This document shows positions 25,341-36,399 of a DNA stretch of 64,000 nt, piece by piece. The notes beneath the pieces are model-generated. The model was not told the origin of the DNA and made no database searches. It saw only the letters and a program-made list of their open reading frames with translations. The first letter of the stretch is position 1; each line of letters opens with the position of its first letter. Source of the DNA: Wyeomyia smithii (lineage: Eukaryota; Arthropoda; Insecta; Diptera; Culicidae); contig NC_073696.1 of NCBI RefSeq assembly GCF_029784165.1, positions 930,001 through 994,000 of the forward strand, read 5' to 3'. The position numbers were made by a program, and so were the translations under genes.

Positions 25341-25476
25341 TTATGACTAACATCTGTTATGGCTAACATATATTATGGCGTTCGTCTATTATGGCCAACG
25401 TACTGTAAGGCAAGCATCTTTAAGGCTATCGTACGTATGGCAAACATCCGTATGGCTACCGTATTTATGGCTGTTG
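25341..25476. repeat. Degenerate tandem repeat, about 16-bp unit (TTATGGCTAACATCNG)
   Basis: About nine units, each containing ATGGC or AAGGC followed by AACAT/AACGT/TACCGT-like sequence, run head to tail. The plus-strand frame across it is open (MANIYYG..., MANIRMAT...) only because the unit lacks stops; it is not taken as a gene. Confidence 0.7.
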
Positions 25477-25479
25477 GCG

Positions 25480-28155
25480 GGTCCCCATTCCAATCACCCC
25501 GAACCTTTAAAGCGGTATACATCTGTTTTGCAGGGGTTTTTTTCAGCATCCAAATAGCGCCTGAATAGCTGCAATTTTTTTCGTTTGATGTTTTTTCAAA
25601 GATTATTCTGTGTTGAACGGAATTTTATGTATTCGTAAGACACAGTTAATCAGAATTTTCGTTCTCATCATTGAAATTGTCGTCATTGATAAAAATTCAG
25701 GAGATTGAGGCCCGTTTATTTCGACTGAATCGAATAGGTGCCACTGCTTAAGCCGTTCCTTACCCTATAACAGAAAATCTATGTCGTTAAAGGAGGAAGA
25801 TGAAATTAAAAGATGGCGAATTGTACCTCTGCGTGGGTACTCGTACTCATACCATATCGTTAGATGGTACCAATTTGACAGGAGAATCGCGCACTAAAAG
25901 CAGAAAATGCGTGACAATTGATGATAAAAACTGACAGGCTGTATTTCTGGGTAAAGAAGAATGTTTTCTATCTATATAGGAGTAAGCGTATTTTTGTTTA
26001 TTTCAGCAAGAAAATCGAATATTTACAAAGAACGAAAAATGGATTTGGAAATTCGAGGGTTGAAAACCCTACACTAAATAAAATAAAACAGTCACCAGAT
26101 CTAAAACAATTATTTTCGCGACACCTGCGGTCTCAGTCTTTTGTGTGCTCAGGAATAACCAGCAAACGAAATTCAAACATGGATGTTGAAAGCCACCACA
26201 GGCTTCAAGCGTCACGACCTCACAAGGATTCGAAACAGTACAAAGTATACAAGTGCGAAAATATTTCTTCTTAGAGCGTCGTAACCATTTGCCATATTCA
26301 AGAGTGATCTTCCCTCCTACCCGGCTGAAGAAGTTATGTGACAAACACTCATGCATGCGAGAGGGTTGCGAGAAATAAATGTCGGTTGAGAACATGATTG
26401 GGTCTGGCAATTGACATAAATTCACACCTGTCAGACTGGGTGGAAATGTGTTTCAATCCCTGCTCCAGCTTCAGAGTCTCGGTGGGCCTGTCATCACCAT
26501 ACCCGCTTTGGTGTGCAGTGAAATAAACAGAAAGTAACTTTTTTGTTGCATGGTTTAATACTAATCGCAACATCGCAGTATGCGGCGCTATTCTACCATT
26601 GCTGGAGTCTTTTCCACCATTAAATCCGTTGGCTAAACCGCAAAGCGGAACCTTTTATTTGCTCTGTATGTGGTCGTGTGAGTATGGGATAAAAAGTAAT
26701 AAATTTATGTTTTCGGCACTGCTGCTGTGGAATGCAGTGCAGAGATTTATGCCCATTTACAGTAACGAGCACCCAAGTCATAAATTGATTAAAAAATTTC
26801 CCATTCGCTGTCAGTAAAATATACTGTGGAATTTCCGCCCTCAACAAGTTTACTTAATTGAGGAAAGTTCCTTACTGTGTGCGAAACAATTTCCCTTGTG
26901 CAATTGGAAAGTTTTCTATCTTCCGCCCCTTCTGAGCAGGTGTTTGCACTAACAAGCGAATCGATTGGTGGACTGTCAACTGAACCAAAGCTTGCTAGAT
27001 TGTATTCAGGATAAACTTTCCCACTCGATTGTGGCACAAACCGCAAAACTTGTCCCTCTCAACGAACCAACGAAGTAGCGCGTGCCCGACTAAACTCCCC
27101 TGTCCGTAATCATCAGCCCGTTATTTAATCCTATCGCAACGAGAAGCGAAACAATTTTCATTTCGTACAAAGTTAGCGAGATCCGAAAGTGTGCGCGGTT
27201 GCAACAATGCCATGCTGCAATTTAATTAGTTAAAGTTAACAGGCGGAGTGTGTATTGGTAAACAAACCAAATACAAGCGCATCATGTTCACGCCGTCATT
27301 CCTTGTTCGGAAGTTTTACACCCGCGAGTTTGTTCGAAGGCACTTCGCCTCGGAAAACTCCTTCATCACGAACCTTAGATGTTAGCGATGAAATGAACGA
27401 GAGACTTTTAGGAGGACAGTTTTCAAAGTAAAACAACCATTCTATAGGAAGAAGCAAAACACCGTAATTCAATTTATTACAAAAATTAAGCTTGTTGATT
27501 GGCAGAATATTTTCAATCACTGTGTGGCGAATTTTCGCTTCAACCGAATGTGGCACACTTACACGTGTAAATAGCAGTTCGTTAAGAAAAACCCTAGCCT
27601 ATACCAAAAATGTTTAATTAAAACCGGAGGTCAACATTCGAAGCGGTTCCCGCTGCTTGATTGCGTTGTAAATCGAATTTATTGACAGCAGTCGGAATTG
27701 ATCAATTTCCAAGCCGTAAACATGGCCGCCGAAAAGTGGCCATCCACTGAACGGACAAACACTTGATTTGGGTATTCAAACTAAGCAGGCATTTGTTGGT
27801 GGTGAAAGTTTAAATGCCTTGTGAAGAGAGTTGCAGTTAGATATTATCAGACACCGATGAATCCTTGATTGAGTTCACATTCGAACTTAAACCAAATGGA
27901 TTTTGGATTGGATAAGGATTGGACTTGCGCTGAGATGAAAAATTAAACAGAATATTCGAGAATTATTATTTTGTTGTGCCTGTAATGTTTCAAACAATCG
28001 TTAGCTTTAGATGGTCAGAGAAATTAAAATTCTTGTCTCTGATTTTTTTGCTTCTGGGCCTCTTGCTAAATCAAGGTAATTGCATCACTGGGACAATTTT
28101 ATTGCACAAATTGGATTACCGATCATCGCGCAGCCAATCAATGAGAGAACCTGTT
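25480..28155. other. Unassigned spacer with one satellite-like scrap
   Basis: No gene recognised. At about 27895-27930 there is an isolated stretch made of GGATTTTGGATTGGAT-type words like the 11-bp satellite at 11-20 kb. Otherwise only short domain-free frames are present. Confidence 0.4.
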
Positions 28156-28165
28156 AACAGTGGGT

Positions 28166-28245
28166 AGTTATTGGCTCATTGGTAGAACGATATCGCCGCA
28201 AGGAAATTATGTGAACGAAGACCGCTAAAGGACGAATCTAGGTCA
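28166..28245 (+). other. Possible tRNA-derived SINE head (pol III A/B box-like words)
   Basis: TGGCTCATTGGTAGAACG (about 28171) resembles a tRNA A box, and GGACGAATCTA about 60 bp downstream resembles a weak B box. The spacing is right, but no tRNA cloverleaf folds convincingly and no poly(A) or duplicated target was seen. A degenerate tRNA-related SINE is possible; chance resemblance is equally possible. Confidence 0.2.
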
Positions 28246-28249
28246 CATC

Positions 28250-31220
28250 CCGTCACAACACCAGCACCGATGATCAACAGATAATATTATAATACTCTTT
28301 CTCGTTACCGTGGATAGCATTTCCACAACATAGCCTCGCAGTACATCAGTATGCCAACATTGATTCAAGCCCGTAGCCCTGGGGGGAAGTCATGCAGAAC
28401 CCATTCACGAAATGTTTTGGATCAATGCGTAGTTAGACTGGATTGATGGGTTTTGACTCCAAGCTACTGGAACCGAAGCCAACCCCGAACACAATTCTGG
28501 CTGTGACCTTGCATCCAGTTGCGAACGAATCGTAGAGAAGGCGGCGAAAACTGGCGCCACACTGGCGCCCCTGCTGTCATTGTTATGCTCTCGTAACAGG
28601 AGGAGGGAAAAATTACCCTCTGTTGTTTGTTTGCTTGTTTGCTCGGCATCGATCCGAGCAGGCTGCGGCGGTGGTTCCTGCAGCGACAGAAATTGCGTTT
28701 CTTTGAATCTATGCTTTTTCTGCAACATCATGCTGTGTAAAACAGTGGCGTAGCGAAAATGATTGTTCATCGAGTAACGAATTGATAAATTATTCAATTG
28801 AACAATTGTAAATTGTCAATTGAACAGACACAATAGCTTTAGTAGTACGGAGATAAAATTTAATATTCCATCGTTCGTGTCATGTTTCGGTGAACCTGCG
28901 ATGTGAGGCAGACTAAGTGAAGAAACATCGGACGGTTGCAGCGATTTCCCAGTGGACGTCAAACTGCAGTGCGGTGGTGAAAATGTTGCGATGTACGCAG
29001 TTGGCGCTGACTGTGGAAAAGCGTTCTGGTTCGCCGTCAAACGCCGTCTCTTGTTTGAATTGCATTACGTGGGATTCTCGAGCACCACGAGCATCACAGC
29101 CAACTGAGTTGTTGACGTTATAATTTTGCCTTACGGAGCACTGTGTTGTTGTAGTTTTGGTTAGACACAAATTGGTTCGAGAGTGAAACCACGGAACCGC
29201 GCAAGTGGTGATGGTGCGCGTGTCAGCCTGTCTGTCCACTGCGGGTGCGATGGCGGATGGATCCTCCGATACAGAGTTTGCGAATGTTTTGAGCTTAATT
29301 ATAAATCATTTTCTTGAATCTAAAATTTTGGCAGGATGCCGTTTCCGGGGAACACGACTCCGCTGACGCTGATCTTGGGAGTTTTCAACCTAATTAAGGC
29401 CGCTCTCTGTTTCTGTTCGAAGACAAACTTTGCACAGTTCGTGTGCTCCGGGAAAATTTCGACGTTGGGTTTTACTTTTTACTCAGCATGCATACGAATT
29501 GGAAGCGGGTCCTGTTTTGCCTGTTACGTGATATAATTAATAATTTGAAGCTTTGAAATGTTTATATTATTTTTTGTTTTGGAAGAGTAGTCCAACAGAA
29601 ACCGATGAAAATAAAACTTATTTTGTCTTGGCAAAAAAGGACATAAAACTCATTTCTTGAATCTATAAGAAATTAATAAGAAAAGTATTCAATGTTTCAT
29701 CCGTATTAGAAATTGTTGGCTCAGTATTACAGCGCAGTAAGCGTGTGACGTATCGACAGGATTTTAGTTGAGACATTATAGGTCAATTCATTCAGCTATT
29801 TGAAGCCCCTTCACTGACTGTAGTTTTTTTTATGTAGAACTACTCATTCAAGTAAGGTCTTCTTTAGAAGTGGGAAAAAAAGATCTAAAGATGAAATAAG
29901 TGACGTGAAGTGCCTCGAAATTTCTCACCTCTTCTCCCCCGAAGGTTAACCGTGCGTCATCTTTCTCTGTTGTCACTGACGTCGAGTTCATCATTGCCTT
30001 GAGATATAGCAAATATGATATGAAAAAAACTTTTCCCGTATTCAAAAATCCCTGTGTCCAAATTTTGGCGGCAATCGGTTCAGAAGTTTTTGAGTCTCCT
30101 ATATGTAAGAAAGCGGAATTGCTCCGGTAAGTCTTTCAGGCCATCTTTCGGGGTCCCAAGCGTTATGCTTGAGCGATGCGTCCAATCCAATATTAAATGG
30201 TACGAAGGAAACTGATTCGATGGCTTTACTTTTCGGTACAAGCTTCACCACTACTGGATTATTTTCGATATTAAGGTAGGCTTTCGACATCTTAAAACCA
30301 GCCGCAACAGTAACTTCCGGCTGAATCCGTGAGAGATGAAGCCAGAATCTTTCTTCTGCTTCGTTTTGCAACCACGACACGCTTCCAATGCGCGCGCATT
30401 TGTTTTTAAAACACGAGGACTTTTTATACCCCTGTGGTGACCGACTGTGGGCCATCGAGGACTAGCTGCTGGGGACGCGTGCGTGAATGGTTTTGAGTTT
30501 TGAGCAACTACGCCACCGATTCAAGACAAACCCAATATTATAAAAATAAGGGTCGAAATTAAAAAACAACTTTGTTACAGAAAAAACTATCCTCCCCCTA
30601 GTGTACGACAATGTAGTAAGTTGACACTGATATCTTAGAATTATGTTCGATACTAGAAAGCCCCAGGATGAACATATTCGAGGTGAGTGTATAGCGAATA
30701 GATAGACAGACATACATTCGCATTTATAGATATAGTCAAATAACTCTAAGTCGATTACACCGGATTCTCTTTTTGCGCAGTCTTATTTTACTCGAAATTT
30801 TTTTCATGCCTCTTTTGCACAGATTTTTGAGATAACACATTTTTTGCACGGTTTTTTACACTGAACGCATCCCTCGTACAGAAACAGTCGGGTGTATTTT
30901 GAAAGATACATGAAAACTTTTTCTACAAAGTTGCTTGAAATTTACGGGGCTACAACATTATGGAACAACTTTTGAATCTATCTACAAAGATAAGAAATTT
31001 AGATTTCTGATTTCATCGGAACCTTTGGTCACCCTAATTTGTACCTTGAGTTGCCTAACACTAAAGGCACTACAACATTGTTGGAAATTTTTCAATTTTA
31101 TCTACATAAATAGTAGGAGGGTGGTATTCAAGACACGACCCGGCCCCAAAAGGTACCAGTTGCCGATTATTCTTGTTTATTGGTTAGTACGTCCAGAAAT
31201 CCAGACATTCTAGTGTTTTG
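28250..31220. other. Unassigned spacer
   Basis: No confident gene. A moderately GC-rich stretch (28860-29520) has an acceptor-like TTTTGGCAG just before an ATG at 29336 and a 66-codon frame, but there is no homology I can recognise. A 118-codon minus frame ends at 30099, also unrecognised. At 29715-29765 lies one member of a dispersed repeat pair (partner at 37678-37728). Confidence 0.35.
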
Positions 31221-31343
31221 TACACCCAACGCAAACGCTGAACATTTTATTACTTTAGGGCAATTTTTTATCACTTATTGTGTCTTATGACTGCGCATTA
31301 TACTCAAAGAGTAACAAACAAAAAGTAATAAAAATTATGACGG
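31221..31343 (+). mobile_element. Short MITE-like repeat, copy 1
   Basis: A 123-bp sequence from TACACCCAACGC to AATTATGACGG recurs at 60079-60202 with only scattered differences. Internally TTTTATTACTTT (31245-31256) is matched by its reverse complement AAAGTAATAAAA (31322-31333), a subterminal inverted repeat. No coding capacity. Both copies are on the plus strand. Confidence 0.7.
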
Positions 31344-32314
31344 CCACACGTTTGTATGCTTTTCTGGAGGAGAGCATACAGCCAAGCACCGCAATGCATG
31401 TGTTAGCAAGACTTCACTCGCTGCATTTGTATTGATGCAACGATCAGGTTCATTTTTGTCCCCTTCATCCACACATAATCAGAATCTCAACCGTCAACCT
31501 CAAATGTCTAATTAGAAACACTTTCGCTTCGTCCCTCAGTGTTTACTTGAAATGGAAATATGTAATACTGTCTGGCCAGAGTTGCCGATGTTGCGAATAT
31601 TGTCTGGTTAGGCACGAGTATTGTATTTTCAAACAGGTGCAAATGAGTTTCCATGAACCAATGAGTATGTGTTTTAGATATCTTGCAGGAAAGCGAATGT
31701 TTTTGTTTTTCTTTAACGCAGTTTACAGATCGTGATGTCATTTCAAGACGCATTTCAAGTCTTTGAAATCATCAACGTTTGCATACTCTATGACGGGGAA
31801 AATGCTGCTTGGCAGCTCTTGTCATATTTTTTCTCTACTCCGTATGCGAACTAATACACGCACACCGGATGAATTGGAGATTGAAGAAACTAGTAACATA
31901 GGCAACATATGCGACGGTGTGTGATTTTTTTTGCTTGAGATGGAAAGGGAGCAGCTTTCGACAGAAAAAATCTTGCATGTGGCTGAAACGGACATTATTT
32001 GATAGTCGTACTCCCGTAACACGTGCTAAATATATGGCAGTATGTGTTGTTACTTGACTGGGAAAGAATTTTATTGCCTTTAAAGTAATAGGTTTGTTAC
32101 CCAAAAGGCAACTTTGCGCTATTGCTTCTAAAGTAATAAGGAAAAGTTTTGCGTGTAGTAGCCATGTGCTACTAACAGCCACCAGCATTACGGGTGAAAC
32201 CGGCACGAGATGACCGGTACTATTTTGTCTTTCCTCCTTTCAGCTGCTAACACCTAGCGTCCGTATGTAACCGGTACGGTTTAGTAATGAGACTGATGGG
32301 GTTTGATTGATTGA
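31344..32314. other. Unassigned spacer
   Basis: Nothing recognised. The open frames on both strands overlap each other and show no domains. Confidence 0.4.
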
Positions 32315-32979
32315 TATCTATTTAAGGGACTAGCAGCAGCGACACTAAACGGTCATTCGTCCCTCTGCTTTGCTTGAGGAGAAACAGTCTCTCATATAGC
32401 CCGAAGACATACACTGGGTGATGGTGGCTTCTCAAACCTGGCCGTGCTACACGCGCTATAAACATGCATACACGCCATAAACATACACACACGCTATATA
32501 GCAAGCCACACACGCTATTGGCCGAGCTGCAGGCCACCACGGGTCGACGCCTGGCGACCGTCGAGGCCATGCACGCGTTGTGTGACCACCGATGGGTGTG
32601 TGTTAACATCGATTAGTCCTGGACCGGCAGCGGGAACTTGCCAAGGGAGTGGTGGGGTTTCGGGCATTTGGCAGTCGATTCCCCGTAAAAGCCACGGCCA
32701 CCCGTAAGCAGCTTCGACGGAGCGAGTAGTGCCGCTCACATCACCCAAATGCACTAACCTGCCTATTGGGGCTGATACCAGTAAGGTCCCAATTATGGTG
32801 TACTGGTCGCTGTGTTTTTAGGTTTTTGAGAGGGAATACGATTTGATACCACGACGTTGGGCTGGCACCTGCACCGAGCTCCCTTAGTAAAGTCGTGTGA
32901 CAACGGCTTAAAACGGCGAGGTGGCATACGGCTGCAGGGGTCTCCGTCCCGTAAAACTGGCAGGCCTTCCAGTACGTTT

Positions 32980-33947
32980 CGCGGCCATTGCCTGATGCGG
33001 ATCTTACAAACGACGAGATAATGGTCAGAGTCAATGTTTGGTCCCCGAAAAGACCTAACATCAGTAACATCCGGAAAGTGCCGACCGTCAATCAGTACGT
33101 GATCGATCTGAGAGCAGGCTTCTCCATTTGGATGCCTTCAGGTGTGTTTCCGAATATTCAAACCTGAAAAATAGGAGCTACATATGGCCATTTCTCTGGC
33201 CGCGGCAAAGTTTATCAGTCTCAGGCCGTTTTCATTGGTTGACGAGTGGAGGCTATGTCTTCCATTGACCGGACGGAAGAATTCCTCCCTCCCAACCTGT
33301 GCGTTTGCGTCTCCGATGACGACTTTTACGTCGTGTTTTGGGTACTCGTCATAGATTCGCTCAAGCTTGTCATAGAACTCATCTTTGACTTCATCGGATT
33401 TGTCGTTTGTCGGTGCGTAGGTGTTGATTAAACTGTAGTTGAAGAATTTGCCCTTAATCCTCAACACGCATATACGGTCATCTACGGGCCTCCACCGGAT
33501 GACTCTTGTTTTCTGATTTCCCAGCACTACGAAACCGACGCCCCGTTCCGCTGCTTTGCCGCCACTGTAGTAGATGTGGTACTTGAAAGAAGTGCGTGCA
33601 ATAGGGTCTACTGCACGGAATTCCTTTTCTCCGGAATTTGGCCACCGAACCTCCTGAATCGCTGCGATTTCGACTCCCTGCCGCTGTAGTTCTCGAGCAA
33701 GCAAGCCAGCCCGCGCCGGTTCATTGAAAGATCGGACGTTCCAAGTACCCAGTTTCCAATCGTTTACCTTAATCTTTTTCCGTGTTCGTAGCCTAGGTCT
33801 TTGCCGATTGATCCGTTCCGTATTTCTAAATTCGTTGTTCGTGGTTGATGAAAGGTTTCGGTATGCTACCTTACCAGGGTCGCGATACCTACATCCTGCT
33901 GATGGGGCTGCCATCTTAGGTGTAGCTGGCGGGATCCAGCATTCCAT
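32980..33947 (-). pseudogene. RTE-like APE endonuclease, one nonsense codon
   Basis: Endonuclease domain that nicks the target strand to prime reverse transcription. The frame begins MECWIPPATP and the APE domain starts near residue 67 with LGTWNVRSFNE (catalytic Asn), then IQEVRW (catalytic Glu), VIGDANAQVG (Asp/Asn) and, past a stop, NIDSDHYLV (Asp/His). A TGA at 33138-33140 follows RKHT where Trp is expected before RHPNGE, so a TGG to TGA change. The same frame then continues to about 32980. All catalytic motifs are visible, so the domain itself is well preserved. Elements of this type are often mis-annotated as host craniofacial-development-like proteins. Confidence 0.75.
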
Positions 33948-33968
33948 AATTCAGCCGCCCGCTCCGGG

Positions 33969-34151
33969 TCAGACGCTGTTGTACGCCGCCCCTATGGGGA
34001 TACAGCCGCGTACGACCCCCTTCCCAGTCAGCATACGACCATAGTTTCCACCGGGGTTGGTTACCCGATCTCCGCTAAGGTTACTCGTATTCCGGTCGGC
34101 ACCACGTGGAGGTTGGGATAGGAGTTGCTGAACAGAGGTGAATGGCCACAT
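33969..34151 (-). CDS. Short upstream ORF of the RTE-like element
   Basis: A 60-codon frame (starting MWPFTSVQQL) just upstream of the endonuclease frame, ending 22 nt before its ATG. Some RTE elements carry a very short ORF1 in this position; whether this one is translated or conserved is unknown. No domain recognised. Confidence 0.3.
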   Translation of the reverse strand: MWPFTSVQQLLSQPPRGADRNTSNLSGDRVTNPGGNYGRMLTGKGVVRGCIPIGAAYNSV

Positions 34152-34282
34152 TAGGGTCTCAAGTTAGAAGTGTCCAACCATTTGCCAACCTTTTTGTATT
34201 ATGCACAAGTCAGTTAATCATAAAAGCTCAAATAGAATTCATAAATAATTACATGTTGGACAGAGCCACAGCCAATAACACA

Positions 34283-34737
34283 GTTTTGAAGTAGAATACT
34301 TCTCTCAGGAAGTTCGGCTACATAGGGATGTGAAATGAAAATCTAAAACCGAAAAAAGTGAAAAATATGTCCAATTTCAAATGCTAATAAATCGGTTAGT
34401 ATTCGATGGATTTCCTTCGTTCTTGCAGCAATAGATTGAAAAATCTTCTAAGATTCTTCCCAAAATAAGAAAATTGTAATTTTATTATTCACACTATTGT
34501 ACTATTGAAAATAGTCAAGCCTTGTCAAAACGAAAAATTCGACCTCTGATTGGTCGTTATATGCTTGCTTCCCAAGCACGGTCGACAGGATCATATACCT
34601 TGCAATTGAAAACATGCTATTTGGCCTATATAAGAGCCTGTTTCAGCCGGAGCCGCTCATAATAGTTCTAGACAGCGACAACAGCAGTCGTCCCTCCTTA
34701 GCAGCAGCACTAGCCCTGTGGTTGGTCACCACGTCTC
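34283..34737 (+). promoter_or_regulatory. Promoter-like module A with CCAAT and TATA boxes plus 111-bp leader
   Basis: Starts with the short palindrome GAAGTAGAATACTTC, includes an inverted CCAAT box in CTGATTGGTCG (about 34546-34556) and a strong TATATAAG at 34627-34634. About 345 bp upstream of the TATA is repeated at 35914-36260 with high similarity. The 111 bp from the TATA box (34627-34737) is repeated with identical length and about five substitutions at 35792-35902. Spacing and motifs look like a polymerase II promoter and leader. No protein of a known family follows. Confidence 0.45.
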
Positions 34738-34774
34738 GGTTTTTCTCAGCGTGTGTCGCCAGACAGCCATTATT

Positions 34775-35340
34775 CCCCCCGTGTTGGGGCAGCATGAAGA
34801 TTGCCATCAGGAAATCCAATTTTGGAAATCAAAATGCCTTTTTGAAGGCAAATAAACAGTCATTGAAAGTTAATAAGTTTTGTCAACGCAAGCAAGTATT
34901 CTGTGTTGCATCTTAGCAATTTAAATTTCTCGCACCCGTTTAATTTACTGAATGTGAAATAGCTTCCACAGTGCATGTTGTCCGTGTATCTTAATTCCCC
35001 CAATGTTAGGGCAGCTTAAAAGTTGTAATTAGCAACAGATTTTGAGCAGCAAAATGCTTTTTTGAAGGCAAATAAAAAAATAATTGAAGGTTAATAATTT
35101 TCTGGCATCAACACAAGCAGACATTCTATGCGGGATGCAACCAAATTCTGTTGTAGTTGTCTAATTTTTACTTTATTTAGTAAACTCCCCACTGTAGGGG
35201 CAGCGCAAACGCTGCGATCAGCATAACCGACATTGAATAATAAAATGCCCTGTTAGAACGCATTCACAAAAGCAGTTAGTTCGACTATGCAGAGCTAATA
35301 TGTAGTCGATTCAATCAATCAGCGTAAACAGAATTTCGTC
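34775..35340 (+). repeat. Three diverged tandem units of about 190-220 bp
   Basis: Units begin near 34775, 34995 and 35186. Each has a C-run/G-run hairpin (CCCCCGTGTTGGGGCAGC, CCCCAATGTTAGGGCAGC, CCCCACTGTAGGGGCAGC). Downstream comes an AAAATGC...AAATAAA block, whose first copy contains a TGCCTT-TTTG-AAGGCA stem-loop and an AATAAA-like word, then GTTAATAA-type sequence. They lie directly downstream of promoter-like module A. No coding frame is shared among them. Confidence 0.55.
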
Positions 35341-35791
35341 GTCTCCCAGCTGCCAAGTTGCAACACGATGCAACACGCAACAGCGAGCAAACGAAATCGC
35401 TTGATGCTACAAACCGCAATAAGATACGGGTTAAAACCGTTGCGTGTGTGAGAGCACCATCGGTGTTTATTCGCTGGATACACTATCTACTGTCTACTGA
35501 ACGCAATAATCTGCTTACATGCGACATGGGGACGGGAACATTTTCTTCAACGAAGCTGCACAACACGACACAAAACATGTTATGCTGTTGCTTCAATGAG
35601 AGTGCTATCGGTCCGGCTCGACAAGAAATCATTTTTGTGCATCCGTGTTACGAAACTGAGGAAAAACTTTAGAAACTGAAAAAAAAGGTGGAGCTTATCA
35701 AATGATCGCTCTGAGCGATGAAGTCACACATATTTTTCAAGTTATATCATTCCACCACGTACGTAAAATAATTCATTCCTATTTTCATCCC
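35341..35791. other. Unassigned sequence between repeat modules
   Basis: Contains a 104-codon plus frame (35358-35672) with no recognisable domain. It is flanked by the unit array on the left and the second leader copy on the right, so it may belong to the same repeat cluster. Confidence 0.3.
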
Positions 35792-35902
35792 TATATAAGA
35801 GCCTGTTTCAGCCGGAGCCGCTCATAATAGTTCTAGACAGCGACAATAGCAGTCGTCCTTTCTTAGCAGAAGCACTAGCCCTGTGGTTGGTCACCACGTC
35901 TC
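35792..35902 (+). repeat. Second copy of the TATA-containing 111-bp leader
   Basis: Same length as 34627-34737 and nearly identical (TATATAAGAGCC... to ...CACCACGTCTC), but preceded by different upstream sequence, so the promoter half was not copied with it. Confidence 0.75.
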
Positions 35903-35913
35903 AGGAGCAGCGC

Positions 35914-36380
35914 GGTTTTGAAGTAGAATACTTCTCTCAGGAAGTTCGGCTATATAGGGATGTGAAATGAAAATCTAAAACAGAAAAAGTAAGAAATATG
36001 TCCAATTTCAAATGCTAATAAATCGGTTAATTTTCGATGGATTTCCTTCGTTTTTGCAGCAATCGATTAGAAAATCTTCTAAGATTCCTACCAAATGCAT
36101 GGAATTGCAATTTTATTATTCGAACTATTGTACTATTGAAAATTCTTAAGCCTTGTCAAAACACAAATTTCGACCTCTGATTGGTCGTTATACGATTGCT
36201 TTACCAAGCACGGTCGGCAGAGTTATGGACCTAGTAAATTGGGAATGCATCATTTGGCCTATATAAGTGCTTCATCAGATAATAAACAGACATTTCATCG
36301 CATATTAAATTGAACTACTGAAATTTGAAGAACACAAATAAATATTTGAAGAGTTAATATTTTCTCGTTTTGCGCTATAA
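35914..36380 (+). promoter_or_regulatory. Promoter-like module B with CCAAT and TATA boxes
   Basis: Repeats the upstream part of module A (GAAGTAGAATACTTC start, CTGATTGGTCG, TTTGGCC) and ends in TATATAAG at 36260-36267. Downstream the leader differs from module A, but a later GAAGAGTTAATATTTT stretch resembles the end of the 34.8-35.3 kb units. A partial inverted match to its first 15 bp appears at about 36698-36711. Confidence 0.45.
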
Positions 36381-36399
36381 TCCAAAGTTAATTATCTTC

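Larger units (their letters stand above)
32315..34165 (-). mobile_element. RTE-like non-LTR element lacking reverse transcriptase (internally deleted)
   Basis: Reads on the minus strand from a 5' leader (about 34165), through an APE endonuclease frame (33947 to about 33000), into about 650 bp without RT similarity, to a tail of ATCA units (about 32302-32320). The APE domain is complete, but the RT domain expected next is absent: shortly after the SDHYLV motif the sequence switches to unrelated text. A 5' region plus endonuclease joined to a 3' UTR-like tail fits a non-autonomous, internally deleted copy mobilised by a relative. Clade assignment (RTE, BovB/RTE-like APE) is from resemblance of the protein. 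Confidence 0.65.

Noticed and set aside
29336..29536. Possible small exon with acceptor-like TTTTGGCAG before an ATG
   Set aside because: No recognisable protein, no donor or partner exon identified; too weak to annotate as a gene.
30099..30455. 118-codon minus frame, considered as an exon or endogenous viral fragment
   Set aside because: No motif or family could be recognised, and frames of this length are not rare here; a protein search would decide.
34283..34300. Heat-shock element in GAAGTAGAATACTTC
   Set aside because: GAA and TTC blocks are not in the 5-bp alternating spacing of an HSE; treated as a simple palindrome.
34614..34916. 100-codon frame through leader A and the first unit
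   Set aside because: It begins upstream of the TATA box and is not shared by the second leader copy, so it is unlikely to be a protein.
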